Positions 8,191 to 16,625 of a stretch of DNA of 64,000 bases are shown here, in pieces. The notes beneath the pieces are model-generated. The model saw only the letters and a program-made list of their open reading frames with translations, was not told where the DNA came from and did not search any database. Numbering within the stretch: the first letter of the stretch is position 1; each line of letters starts with the position of its first letter. The translations under genes and the position numbers were made by a program. The stretch spans positions 62,001 through 126,000 of the forward strand of contig NZ_JASKLR010000013.1 in NCBI RefSeq assembly GCF_030124325.1, in the 5' to 3' direction. The DNA is from Sinorhizobium sp. 8-89 (lineage in GTDB: Bacteria; Pseudomonadota; Alphaproteobacteria; Rhizobiales; Rhizobiaceae).

Positions 8191-9075
8191 ATGCCAGACG
8201 ACGTCTTGCATCTCAGGAACGACGAAATCTCGGTCGAGCTGAGCCGTTTCGGCGGCTCGCTCATCGCCGCCACCTGGCGCGGCATCCCGTTCCTCAAACC
8301 GACTGCAACCGCCGGGGTCGCGACTCAGCGCTTCGGCGCCGATGGGAGCTTCCCGCTCGTGCCCTTCGGCAATAGGATCGAAGGCAACAGCTTCACGTTC
8401 GATGGAGAGCGCTTCTTCCTCGAGCCGAATACCTCCCGCGATCCATTCTGCCTGCATGGGGATGGATGGCTCGGCGAATGGGAGCTGACATCGCGCAGTG
8501 GAGAACAGGCGACACTTTCCTACGTCCACGCCGAGCGGGCCGGGAACCCCTATGCCTATGAGGCCGTACAGGATGTGCGGCTGGACGGCAGCACGGTGGT
8601 TGTCTCCCTGAGGGTCACGAACATGTCGGCGCGCCGGCTACCCTTTGGATTGGGGCATCACCCCTTCTTTCCACGCACGGCCGGGACCCGGCTCCGGGCG
8701 AGGGCAAAACGCATCTGGGGCGAAAGGACCGGACATCTGCCCGACGCTCCCGGCCCAATTTCCCGCACGCTCGATTTCACCGAGGGCAATACGTTCCCCG
8801 CTCACTGGATGAACAATGCCTATGACGGCTGGGACGGAGAAGCCGTGATCGAATGGCCCGAACTTCAGTTAGCATTGCGGCTTAAAACGCAGGGACCGTT
8901 CGGATGTTTCATGATCTATTCGCCGGGTGCGGATGCGGACTTCTTCTGTTTCGAGCCGATGACGCATCTGCCGAACGCTCACAACATGCCGAAAGAAGCC
9001 GGCGGCCTCGTCGCGTTGAAGCGGGGACAAAGCCTCGCCGGCACCGTCACGTTTCATCTGGCGCCCATAGGCTGA
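8191..9075 (+). CDS. Aldose 1-epimerase family protein
   Basis: This 294-residue protein has the galactose mutarotase fold. Likely catalytic residues are the His pair in GLGHHPFF (156-157) and the Glu in CFEPMTHLPN (255); His89 in LHGDGW lies near the sugar site. Aldose 1-epimerases interconvert alpha and beta anomers, usually supplying the form used by a sugar dehydrogenase or kinase. Its place as last gene of the AraFGH-like operon fits an oxidative pathway that starts with a free aldose. No secretion signal is present, so it should act in the cytoplasm. Confidence 0.85.
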   Translation: MPDDVLHLRNDEISVELSRFGGSLIAATWRGIPFLKPTATAGVATQRFGADGSFPLVPFGNRIEGNSFTFDGERFFLEPNTSRDPFCLHGDGWLGEWELTSRSGEQATLSYVHAERAGNPYAYEAVQDVRLDGSTVVVSLRVTNMSARRLPFGLGHHPFFPRTAGTRLRARAKRIWGERTGHLPDAPGPISRTLDFTEGNTFPAHWMNNAYDGWDGEAVIEWPELQLALRLKTQGPFGCFMIYSPGADADFFCFEPMTHLPNAHNMPKEAGGLVALKRGQSLAGTVTFHLAPIG

Positions 9076-9091
9076 GAGCGGAGCAAAACAA

Positions 9092-9119
9092 AAGCGCCCG
9101 CTGGGAGGTGCAGGCGCTT
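9092..9119 (-). terminator. Rho-independent terminator of the DUF1127 gene
   Basis: AAGCGCC (9092-9098) pairs with GGCGCTT (9113-9119). Read on the minus strand, the stem is followed by TTTGTTTTGC. It lies 48 bases past the DUF1127 stop and also separates that gene from the convergent epimerase gene. Confidence 0.7.
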
Positions 9120-9166
9120 GAACAGATCTACATCAGTTCTGAAGTGGGCGTACCCGTCTAAGGGCC

Positions 9167-9313
9167 TTAGCGGCCGACAGCGGCGCGGGCGACGCGATGG
9201 ATATCGGCGCGATCAATGCCGAGGTCGCTGAGTTCGCGGGTCGACATGCGGCCCAGTTCGGCGACCGTCTGACGGTACTTGCGCCAGTTGTTAAAAGAGC
9301 GTGCTACGTTCAT
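9167..9313 (-). CDS. DUF1127 small arginine-rich protein
   Basis: This 48-residue protein reads MNVARSFNNWRKYRQTVAEL and continues GRMSTRELSDLGIDRADIHR, ending in VARAAVGR. The W-R-x-Y-R-x-T-x-x-E-L and L-x-D-L-G-I-x-R-x-D-I motifs define DUF1127 (YjiS-like). The start has a strong GAAAGGGGG site and a terminator follows. Short DUF1127 proteins in related Rhizobiales have been linked to RNA and phosphate regulation; I infer nothing specific here. Confidence 0.92.
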   Translation of the reverse strand: MNVARSFNNWRKYRQTVAELGRMSTRELSDLGIDRADIHRVARAAVGR

Positions 9314-9528
9314 TTTTTGATCCCCCTTTCATGGGCTTTCGAAGCCTGTCTGCCAGTCCGTGGCGCCTCGTTTGCTTCGATGGGCCACATATAGTGCCTG
9401 ACCTCGGGGGATTGCAGCGCTCATATGTCAGCGCACCCATGCGTCAAATGCATGGATGCGGGCGTGACCAATTGTGACGGCGCGAGGAAGCGTTCAGCTG
9501 GGCTGCAGCGCGAGCGGCCGACCGAAAC

Positions 9529-10836
9529 TCATTGCCGACCGGCGGAGGCGGAGATTTGCGTCGCGGACAGGGGGACAGAGCCGACTTCGTCCGCGAAGAG
9601 CTCCGGCATCAGATCGGCAAGCCGGACCAGCTTGCCTGTGCGCGAGCTCTGGAGCGCCGCGATCCCGCAGAGGACCGACATCGCCCCGGCGCGTGCGCCT
9701 GCCCGCTGCCTCAACGGGTCCGTCGCATCTGCCTTGAAAAGCATGTTCCGCAGCCGATCATCGCCTCCGTAATGTCCGCCGGGGGAATGCGGCACGGCGA
9801 TGCGCTCCACGCCCGGGCGGCCTTTCGGAAAATTGCGGACCAACAGGATGACGTCTTCCTCTGGCATCTCCCACGGCTGGTCCTCGTACTGGCGAAGCTC
9901 GATCCGGCCTTTCGTTCCGTTGAAGGCGATGTGGTGGCCCTCGATCGGCTGGAAGGTGTTCAACGAATAGGAGACGTGGACATTGTTGCGGTAGCGTAGG
10001 TTCGCGACCATCGTATCGGGAATGTCGATGTCCTCGCGGAAGACGCAGCCGTCGCGGAAGTAGCCGTCGATCTCGGAGGGGTCCTCGTAGAGCGCGTCGA
10101 GGAACGGGTCGGCTTCGAGATCCAGGTAGAAATCGCAGTCATTCTTATGGGGACAGAGCTTGCAGCGTGGTCCCCGGAAGGGTCCTTTGCGCCCGTACGT
10201 CTGCAGGTCGGCGAATGCCGTGACGGCATCCGGATCGCTTTCGAGATACCAGTTCAACAGATCGAAATGGTGGGTCGCCTTGTGCACGAAGAGGCTGCCC
10301 GACCGTTCCGTGTAGGCATGCCAGCGACGGAAATAGTCGGCGCCGTGTTCGGTATCGAGATACCAATGAAAGTCGACGGAGGTGACACGGCCGATCTCGC
10401 CGGAATTCAGCAGTTCCTTGATGCGGGCCGCGGTCGGCGCGAAGCGGTAGTTGAAAGAGACGTCCACCCGCCTGCCCGTACGCTTCTCAGCGTCCAGAAT
10501 GCGGCGGATCTTCTCGACGGTCGTCGACATCGGCTTTTCGGTGATGACATCGGCGCCAGCTTCAAGAGCGCGAACGACGATGTCGTCATGCGTGTCGTCG
10601 GGGGTACAGACAATCACCAGATCGGGGCGCGCTTCGGCAAGCATCGCATCGACATTGCCGTAGATGGGCGCATTGGTGGCAATCATCGTGCGGGCGCGTT
10701 CGGCTCTGAGCGCATTCGTTTCGGCAATGGCGACGAGATCCACCTGGCCGCGCCAACCGGCGAGCAGGTCCTTGCCCCACATCGTGGTGCCGCGGTTGCC
10801 GGTGCCGACCAGCGCAAAACGACGTTTGTTATCCAT
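9529..10836 (-). CDS. Gfo/Idh/MocA family oxidoreductase with a cysteine-rich insert
   Basis: This 435-residue protein has an N-terminal NAD(P) fold (FALVGTGNRG, residues about 6-15) and the EKP motif of the family (near residue 100, ITEKPMSTT). It then has the C-terminal alpha/beta domain. About two thirds of the way in lies C-K-L-C-P-H-K-N-D-C (CX2CX5C), with another Cys further on (DGCVFRED). I start it at the ATG after GTGAGGAAG (10836); an upstream in-frame start would run through the palindrome at 10896-10916. It points the same way as the isomerase gene upstream but is separated from it by 165 bases and has its own candidate operator. The substrate is unknown. Confidence 0.85.
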   Translation of the reverse strand: MDNKRRFALVGTGNRGTTMWGKDLLAGWRGQVDLVAIAETNALRAERARTMIATNAPIYGNVDAMLAEARPDLVIVCTPDDTHDDIVVRALEAGADVITEKPMSTTVEKIRRILDAEKRTGRRVDVSFNYRFAPTAARIKELLNSGEIGRVTSVDFHWYLDTEHGADYFRRWHAYTERSGSLFVHKATHHFDLLNWYLESDPDAVTAFADLQTYGRKGPFRGPRCKLCPHKNDCDFYLDLEADPFLDALYEDPSEIDGYFRDGCVFREDIDIPDTMVANLRYRNNVHVSYSLNTFQPIEGHHIAFNGTKGRIELRQYEDQPWEMPEEDVILLVRNFPKGRPGVERIAVPHSPGGHYGGDDRLRNMLFKADATDPLRQRAGARAGAMSVLCGIAALQSSRTGKLVRLADLMPELFADEVGSVPLSATQISASAGRQ

Positions 10837-10895
10837 CTTCCTCACGCAACCCTGTCTGGAGTGACGCCGCGCGACCGGCGGCTGTATTAGTACAA

Positions 10896-10916
10896 CATGT
10901 AAATTCAACATACATG
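10896..10916. promoter_or_regulatory. 21-bp palindrome CATGTA-N9-TACATG, candidate operator
   Basis: The dyad lies 60-80 bases upstream of the Gfo/Idh/MocA start at 10836. It matches the palindrome at 25509-25529 in 17 of 21 positions, and the differences in the arms (A/T at position 2, T/A at position 20) keep the symmetry in both copies. A shared dimeric regulator is likely; the second GntR protein (26830-27573) is a candidate. Confidence 0.6.
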
Positions 10917-11001
10917 CTAGTGGTTGAAATCCGCGAGCGTCAAGGTATTTTCCGCCGCGTTTGTCACCAACTTGTAAGACGCATGATCGAGCAGCCCATC
11001 C

Positions 11002-11826
11002 TCAGCAGCAGCTACGATAACGTTCCACGCAGGTGGCGATCACCTCCTCGGCCGGCCGCTTCCACCAGTTCTCGGCTGAGAAGATCTCGACCTCCTGCGC
11101 CCCATGAAAGCCGGCTGCCTCGATCCGGCGACGGATCCCCTTCAAATCGATGACGCCGTCGCCCATCATGCCGCGATCCGTCAGCATGTCCCTGGTCGGG
11201 ACCAGCCAGTCGCAGATGTGATGCGCAAGGATCGCCTTCATTTCGCCTGCCCGCGCGATCTGATTGGCGAGATCGGGGTCCCACCAGACGTGGTAGACGT
11301 CGATCGCAACACCGACACCGGGGCCGAGCGCTTCGCACATATCGAGCGCCTGGCCGAGCGTGTTCACGCAGGCCCGGTCGGCGGCATACATCGGATGCAG
11401 GGGCTCGATCGCAAGCGGCACGCCGGCCGCGCGCGCATGCCGCAACACCGTGGCGATGCCGTCCTCGACCATTCGGCGGGCCGCGTCGATGTTCTTCGAT
11501 CCACCGGGCAGACTGCCGACGACCAGAACCAGGCAATCGGCGCCGAGCGCCGCCGCCTCGTCGATCGCGCGTCTGTTGTCGTCGATGGCCTTCTCGCGGC
11601 CCAGCGCGTCTGCTGCCGGGAAGAAGCCGCCACGGCAGAGGCCGGTGAGCTTCAGCCCGTTGGATTTGACGATGCGAACCGCCTCATCGAGCCCAACCGC
11701 CGCCACCTGATCCCGCCAGGGAGCGATCGCCGTGATCCCATGTTTCAAACAAATGTCGACGGCTTCGGCAAAACCGCACTGCTCGCGGATCGTCGCCAGA
11801 TTGATGGAAAGACCCTCGACCTGCAT
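11002..11826 (-). CDS. Sugar phosphate isomerase/epimerase family (xylose-isomerase-like TIM barrel)
   Basis: This protein of about 274 residues starts MQVEGLSINLATIREQ after GGGAGGAG. It has TIM-barrel metal-site segments: AIEPLHPMY (Glu), AIDVYHVWWD (Asp and His), ILAHHICDW (His) and QEVEIFSAENW (Glu). The family includes xylose isomerase, inosose dehydratase and tagatose epimerases. It is the fourth gene of a minus-strand operon after a dehydrogenase, a DUF993 protein and an enolase-superfamily enzyme, so it should process one intermediate of the same pathway. Which reaction is not clear. Confidence 0.85.
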   Translation of the reverse strand: MQVEGLSINLATIREQCGFAEAVDICLKHGITAIAPWRDQVAAVGLDEAVRIVKSNGLKLTGLCRGGFFPAADALGREKAIDDNRRAIDEAAALGADCLVLVVGSLPGGSKNIDAARRMVEDGIATVLRHARAAGVPLAIEPLHPMYAADRACVNTLGQALDMCEALGPGVGVAIDVYHVWWDPDLANQIARAGEMKAILAHHICDWLVPTRDMLTDRGMMGDGVIDLKGIRRRIEAAGFHGAQEVEIFSAENWWKRPAEEVIATCVERYRSCC

Positions 11827-11871
11827 GCTGTTCTCCTCCCAAATCTCGTTTCGCATATTGGGCGACATGCA

Positions 11872-13290
11872 CTAGCTCGCCGTCATCGACGCCCAGTCCG
11901 GCTCGACAGACGAGCCCAGGCCGATTGCTCTCAAGGCAGTCCCAAAAGTGAGCCCGCCCCCCTTGATGGCGAGCCGCGCCCGGCCGGACACCCCGTTGTA
12001 AAGGTCGCCATGGTCGGCCAAATAGGACGCTTGCTCGCTCGCTGGGGCTTGCGCCATACCGTCGACGTAATGGTGACCGTTGCGTTCGACATGGCCGGCA
12101 CCGATAAGCGCCGCCAGAACGAGGTCCTGCTGAAGCGCCAGGCCCGATTGCGTCGTCAGGTCCTCGGCGGACATGAAATACCGTGACGAACCCGCCTCGC
12201 GGTTCCATTTCTCGACACGCGCACGGTTGATCAGCGCCCGATAGAAACCCTTGCAGGATTTCGACGAGATGCCCGTGTACCCGAGATCGCGAGCGCGCAG
12301 AAAGGCATCGGCTTCGCCGTCGGATTCGTCGATTTCCAGCGGGATCCGCGCAGCGACGGCCTCGACCAACCTCGACAACGCCTCGGCCCGCGCGATCGGC
12401 TGCTCGAAGAAGAGAATGGATCGTCGCAGCTTTCCGAGACGCGGCTCCCTCTGCACGCAATCGAGAAGGCCGGCCGCCGCGTCGGCGCTTTCGAACTGCT
12501 CGTTCCCATCGAGCGTCAGTCGATAGCCATCGACAGTCCGATCGAGCACCGAGGCGATCGCAATCAGCCGCTCGGCGTCTTCCGCGGGGCGCCCGGAAAC
12601 CTTGATCTTGAAACAGCGGTGGCCATAGGCCGCAATCACCTCTTCCAGCGTCTGCGGCAGACCGTCCTTGAGCCGCTGCTCCGGCGCGAGATCGGCGGCG
12701 GTTAACGCATCGGCGAGCCCGATCGTATGTCGCACCGCGAGCTGCGGCGAAGGCTCGAGCCGTGAGAAAAAGCCTGTGAGATCGAAGCCCGCAAGATCCG
12801 GCGCGGTGGCGTTGGTGATGCCGAGCAGATCGTGCCGGACGGCGTCGACCGCACTTGCGCCTTTCATCCGGCACACGGCGTCGATGATGGCACGATCGAT
12901 GAGTGCCAGACCGTAGGACGCCACGAGCGGCGGGAGGCCGCGGCCCGCAGCCGCCCCATGATGATCGGCCTCGGCGGCGGCATGCAGCCCGAAGGGCGTC
13001 ATTGCACCAACCGCCCGCAAGCTTTCCATCGCCAGATGCAGCGACGCGCGAAGCTGCGCAATGTTGTCATCCGGCGAAAGGGCCGGATTCTTGTCGAACC
13101 ATTTCGGCATCATCATCTCGGCCGACCAGCCGGTGGACTCATGGCCGCTGTCGTCTGCGATCCTCACCCGAACGAAGGCCTGCGGCGCGCTCTCGACGCG
13201 CGCCGCCCCGAATCGGAAGGGGAAGCGGAAACCAACCTGCCGCTCGAAGATGTCCGCCTCAACGAGCCTTACGACGGGAGCCTCGGTCAT
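11872..13290 (-). CDS. Enolase-superfamily (mandelate racemase-like) protein
   Basis: This 472-residue protein is longer than typical family members. A KxK motif (CFKIKVSG) is followed by an Asp in LDGNEQFE, a Glu in FFEQPIAR and Asp/Glu in LEIDESDGE, the usual metal-ligand order. A Lys in SSKSCKGFY could be the opposite base. I start it at ATG 13290, seven bases after the upstream DUF993 gene. It probably abstracts a proton next to a carboxylate in a sugar-acid pathway, as a dehydratase, racemase or lactonizing enzyme. It differs clearly from the DgoD-type protein at 2485. Confidence 0.75.
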   Translation of the reverse strand: MTEAPVVRLVEADIFERQVGFRFPFRFGAARVESAPQAFVRVRIADDSGHESTGWSAEMMMPKWFDKNPALSPDDNIAQLRASLHLAMESLRAVGAMTPFGLHAAAEADHHGAAAGRGLPPLVASYGLALIDRAIIDAVCRMKGASAVDAVRHDLLGITNATAPDLAGFDLTGFFSRLEPSPQLAVRHTIGLADALTAADLAPEQRLKDGLPQTLEEVIAAYGHRCFKIKVSGRPAEDAERLIAIASVLDRTVDGYRLTLDGNEQFESADAAAGLLDCVQREPRLGKLRRSILFFEQPIARAEALSRLVEAVAARIPLEIDESDGEADAFLRARDLGYTGISSKSCKGFYRALINRARVEKWNREAGSSRYFMSAEDLTTQSGLALQQDLVLAALIGAGHVERNGHHYVDGMAQAPASEQASYLADHGDLYNGVSGRARLAIKGGGLTFGTALRAIGLGSSVEPDWASMTAS

Positions 13291-13297
13291 AGCGGCC

Positions 13298-14461
13298 TCA
13301 GTCGATGCCATGGACGGCGAGAACGCGCCGCATGCGCGAGACCGCCAGTTCCGGATCGGCAAGAGCGCCCGCCCTGTCCGCCAGACGGAAGAGTTCGGCA
13401 AGATGAGCAAGCGAGCGGGCGCTCTGTTGCCCGCCGATCATCACGAAGTGATCCTGCAGGCCATTCAGATAGGCGAGGAAGACGACGCCGGTCTTGTAGA
13501 AGCGCGTCGGCGCCTTGAAGATGTGACGCGACAGCGGCACGGTCGGCTCCAGCAATTCGAAGAATTCGCCGTTGCGCCCTTTGCCGAGCGACTCAAGTGC
13601 CGCTGACGCCACCGGCGCGATCGCATCGAAGATACCGAGCAGCGCGTCCGAGTGTCCCTCCTCGTCGCCGGCGATCAACTCGGCGTAATTGAAGTCGTCG
13701 CCGGTATACATGCGCACGCCCTTCGGCAGCCGGCGCCGCATGGCGATTTCCTTCTCCTTGGACAGAAGCGATATCTTGATGCCATCGACCTTTTCGGCAT
13801 GCGACTCGATGACGGCAAGGCAGGTCTTCATCGCCTCCATGTGGTCGGCATTGCCCCAGTAGCCTTCGAGTGCCGGGTCGAACATCTCGCCCAGCCAATG
13901 GATGATCACCGGCTCTTTCACCTGCGAAAGGATGCGGTCGTACACGCGGATATAATCGTCCGGCTCTTTCGCCGCTGCCGCCAGCGCCCGGCTGGCCATC
14001 AGGATGATCCGACCGTTTTCTGCTTCGATCGTCTCGATCTGGCTCTCATAGGCTCTGAGAATATCGTCGATCGAGACATCCGGGCCGGGCGCCAGATGGT
14101 CGGTGCCGGCGCCGCAGGCGATCAGCGCGCCGGAGCGCCCGCGCGCTTCGGCTAGCGCGCAGCGGATGAGTTCGCGCGCTTCCGGCCAACCGAGGCCCAT
14201 GCCGCGCTGGGCCGTATCCATCGCCTCGGCGACACCGAGCCCAAGATCCCAGAGGCGATGGCGAAAGGCGAGCGTCCGCTCCCAATCGATCGCCGGCGTC
14301 AGCCATGGGTCGTTATCGGCAATCGGATCGGCGACGACGTGCGCGGCGGCGAAGGCAACCCTCGGGAAATCGGCCGGCGCACGTTTTTGCAAGGGAACCG
14401 GCCGACCGGCCAACTCATAACGCGCAAGCCTGCCTTCAAGGGGAAGATCGATGGCGGTCAT
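13298..14461 (-). CDS. DUF993 protein, dihydrodipicolinate synthase-like aldolase fold
   Basis: This 387-residue protein matches DUF993, a branch of the DHDPS/aldolase superfamily. Visible barrel segments are ALIACGAGTDHL (about residue 110), EPVIIHWLGEMFDPALEGYWG (about 195-215) and the Lys in DGIKISLL (about residue 245), a candidate Schiff-base lysine. It sits between a Gfo/Idh/MocA dehydrogenase and an enolase-superfamily enzyme with gaps of 3 and 7 bases, so all are surely cotranscribed. DUF993 has no established reaction that I know of; an aldol or dehydration step on a keto-acid is an inference. Confidence 0.8.
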   Translation of the reverse strand: MTAIDLPLEGRLARYELAGRPVPLQKRAPADFPRVAFAAAHVVADPIADNDPWLTPAIDWERTLAFRHRLWDLGLGVAEAMDTAQRGMGLGWPEARELIRCALAEARGRSGALIACGAGTDHLAPGPDVSIDDILRAYESQIETIEAENGRIILMASRALAAAAKEPDDYIRVYDRILSQVKEPVIIHWLGEMFDPALEGYWGNADHMEAMKTCLAVIESHAEKVDGIKISLLSKEKEIAMRRRLPKGVRMYTGDDFNYAELIAGDEEGHSDALLGIFDAIAPVASAALESLGKGRNGEFFELLEPTVPLSRHIFKAPTRFYKTGVVFLAYLNGLQDHFVMIGGQQSARSLAHLAELFRLADRAGALADPELAVSRMRRVLAVHGID

Positions 14462-14464
14462 CGC

Positions 14465-15613
14465 TCAGAACTCCAGTGCCGGTACATCGAGCCAACGACG
14501 CTCGGCCCAAGATTTCAGCCCCAGCTCTGCAAGCTGCACGCCCTTGGCGCCGGCCTCCAGTCCATAGGACCAGGGAGCATCCTCGGCGACGTGGCGAAGG
14601 AACATCTCCCATTGCGCCTTGAACCCGTTGTCGAACACCTGCGTGTCCGGCACCTCGTCCCAGGTGTTGTAGAAATCGATGGTCTGCGGCTGATCCGGGT
14701 TCCAGACCGGCTTCGGCGTGTTGACTCTGTGTTGCGTCCAGCATTTCGTCAGCCCCGCGACGGCCGAGCCGTGCGTTCCGTCGACCTGGAAGGTGACGAG
14801 ATCGTCGCGGCGTACCCGCACAGTCCAGGAGGAGTTGATCTGCGCGATCACACCGCCTTCGAGCTCGAAGGTCGCATAGGCCGCATCGTCTGTATCGCAG
14901 TCATAGGTCCGGCCCTGCTCGTCGACACGGCTTGGAATATGGGTGGCGCCGAGGCAGGAGACGGCGCGGACCTCGCCGAAGAGGTTGTCCAGCACGTAGC
15001 GCCAGTGGCAAAGCATATCGAGAATGATGCCGCCGCCGTCGCCCTTTCGGTAATTCCACGAGGGGCGCTGGGCAGGCACGCCCCAATCGCCTTCAAAGAC
15101 CCAGTAACCGAATTCGCCGCGCACCGAGAGGATCTTTCCGAAGAAGCCCGAGTCCCTGAGCAGCGCCAGCTTGCGCAGCCCGGGCAGGAACAGCTTGTCC
15201 TGCACGACACCGTGCTTGAGGCCGGAGGCGCGCGCCTTGCGGGCAAGCTTGACGGCTATGCCGAGATCATCGGAAATCGGCTTCTCACAATAGACATGCT
15301 TGCCGGCATCGAGCGCCCTGCCGATGAGGTCGGCGCGCATCAGCGTCGTGCCGGCGTCGAAAAAGATCTGGTCGTTGGGATCGGCAAGCGCCCCATCGAG
15401 ATCGGTCGACCAGCGAGCGATATTATGGCGCTTGGCCAATTGCTCGATCTTGTCTCGGTTGCGGCCGACGATGATCGGATCGATCTCCAGTCGTTCGCCG
15501 GATTTGAGCGTGATCCCGCCCTGATCGCGGATGGCCAGTATCGAGCGCACCAGATGCTGATTGTAGCCCATCCGGCCGGTGACGCCGTGCAATATAATCC
15601 CCAAACGTGGCAT
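14465..15613 (-). CDS. Gfo/Idh/MocA family oxidoreductase
   Basis: This 382-residue protein starts MPRLGIILHGVTGRMGYNQH after GGGAGGAG. The dinucleotide-binding loop is HGVTGRMG (about 9-16), EKPISDDLG carries the family Lys-Pro, and GGGIILDMLCHWRY in the second domain is the usual catalytic His segment. It is the first gene of the minus-strand operon; a TetR-type palindrome stands 52-69 bases before it. It is probably the first or second oxidation step of the sugar brought in by the facing ABC system. Confidence 0.85.
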   Translation of the reverse strand: MPRLGIILHGVTGRMGYNQHLVRSILAIRDQGGITLKSGERLEIDPIIVGRNRDKIEQLAKRHNIARWSTDLDGALADPNDQIFFDAGTTLMRADLIGRALDAGKHVYCEKPISDDLGIAVKLARKARASGLKHGVVQDKLFLPGLRKLALLRDSGFFGKILSVRGEFGYWVFEGDWGVPAQRPSWNYRKGDGGGIILDMLCHWRYVLDNLFGEVRAVSCLGATHIPSRVDEQGRTYDCDTDDAAYATFELEGGVIAQINSSWTVRVRRDDLVTFQVDGTHGSAVAGLTKCWTQHRVNTPKPVWNPDQPQTIDFYNTWDEVPDTQVFDNGFKAQWEMFLRHVAEDAPWSYGLEAGAKGVQLAELGLKSWAERRWLDVPALEF

Positions 15614-15664
15614 GCGGTCTCCTCCCTGCCAGGCCTCGTGGGAGCGGACCAGCCCTCCCAAGCC

Positions 15665-15682
15665 AGTAACTAATCAGTTACT
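15665..15682. promoter_or_regulatory. TetR-type operator, perfect 7-bp arms
   Basis: AGTAACTAATCAGTTACT has perfect arms AGTAACT/AGTTACT around a 4-base spacer. Its 14-base core TAACTAATCAGTTA recurs with two changes at 16537-16550. A minus-strand TTGACA (15711-15706) sits 25 bases before the operator in the direction of transcription, so a bound repressor would cover the start region of the dehydrogenase operon. Confidence 0.7.
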
Positions 15683-15735
15683 TTGTGGCAGAGATAAAGC
15701 ACACCTGTCAACAAAAAAAACGACATGTCAGAGAT

Positions 15736-16413
15736 TCAGCGTCGGATTGAAGCCAAAGTCACATGAACGATGTGACGCTCCCAGCCCTCGAGACTGGGCC
15801 GTTCCGCGAGATCACGACCGAAAATCGTCGACAGCGTGTACTGGTTCGAGAGGTAGAAATAACCGAGCGCGGCCATCGTCAGGTAGAGGTGCAACGGGTC
15901 CACATCCTCCCGGAAAATGCCCTTTGCCCTGCCCCGGTCGAGCAACTCGGAGAGCTTTCCCATGAGTTGCGAATGCAGCTCCTTGAGCCGCGTCGATTGA
16001 CGCAGCCAGCGGGCGCGATGAAGGTTCTCCGTACCGAGCAGACTCAGGAACTCCGGATGCTCAAGGAAGTACCTCCATGTGAACATCGCCAGCTCGGCGA
16101 TGCCCTCCTCTGGCTCCAAGTCACTGAGATTGATGGATTTCTCAGCCGTCCTTATGCCGATATAGGCCTCTTCCAGGACCGCGAGGTAGAGCTGCTCCTT
16201 GTCGCCGAAGTAATGATAGAGCATGCGCTTGTTGATGCCGGCTCGCTCGGCTATGGCATCGACTCGCGCCCCGCCCATGCCGTTTTCCGCGAATTCCTTG
16301 GTGGCGGCCGCAAGGATAGATGCGCGCGTCCGCTCGGGATCGCGCTGCGCGGAACGCTCAGCGCGCGCGCCGTTTCCATTCGTTCCTCTCGCGCCCGCTT
16401 GCGCCTTCTCCAT
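15736..16413 (-). CDS. TetR family transcriptional regulator
   Basis: This 225-residue protein has an N-terminal helix-turn-helix (about residues 25-70; VDAIAERAGINKRMLYHYFG) and a helical ligand-binding C-terminal domain typical of the family. I start it at ATG 16413 because GGAGG lies 7 bases upstream; the in-frame ATG 16461 has no such site. It lies between two facing sugar operons whose promoters carry the same palindrome, which makes it the obvious repressor of both. It could respond to the transported sugar or an early intermediate. Confidence 0.88.
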   Translation of the reverse strand: MEKAQAGARGTNGNGARAERSAQRDPERTRASILAAATKEFAENGMGGARVDAIAERAGINKRMLYHYFGDKEQLYLAVLEEAYIGIRTAEKSINLSDLEPEEGIAELAMFTWRYFLEHPEFLSLLGTENLHRARWLRQSTRLKELHSQLMGKLSELLDRGRAKGIFREDVDPLHLYLTMAALGYFYLSNQYTLSTIFGRDLAERPSLEGWERHIVHVTLASIRR

Positions 16414-16459
16414 TCCATCACCTCCAGCACCGCTTGCCTTCGGCGGCAGTCGATGCGAC

Positions 16460-16480
16460 ATCGTAAAGATAATTTACAAG
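16460..16480 (-). promoter_or_regulatory. Half-conserved copy of the 21-bp palindrome, upstream of the TetR gene
   Basis: Read on the minus strand, CTTGTAAATTA is identical to the first 11 bases of the palindrome at 25509, followed after four bases by TAC. The right arm is degenerate. It may be a weak site for the same regulator, or chance in an AT-rich promoter. Confidence 0.3.
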
Positions 16481-16506
16481 ATAATGACAGCATTTCACAC
16501 AACTGC

Positions 16507-16550
16507 TTGACACGATCTTTGCTTGCCCCTAGTTTGTAACCAATTAGTTA
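16507..16550 (+). promoter_or_regulatory. Promoter and TetR-type operator of the ABC-transporter operon
   Basis: TTGACA at 16507-16512 is followed 17 bases later by TAGTTT (16530-16535) as a weak -10. The operator TAACCAATTAGTTA occupies 16537-16550. The gap from TTGACA to operator is 24 bases, against 25 bases on the other side, so both promoters seem built to the same plan and repressed by the same protein. Confidence 0.65.
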
Positions 16551-16625
16551 TTTATTGCAAGAGGTCTCAACAAGTCGACTATGAGACGGAGCGTTGTGGA
16601 GGCGCTCCCGAGGGAGGAGGAACAA

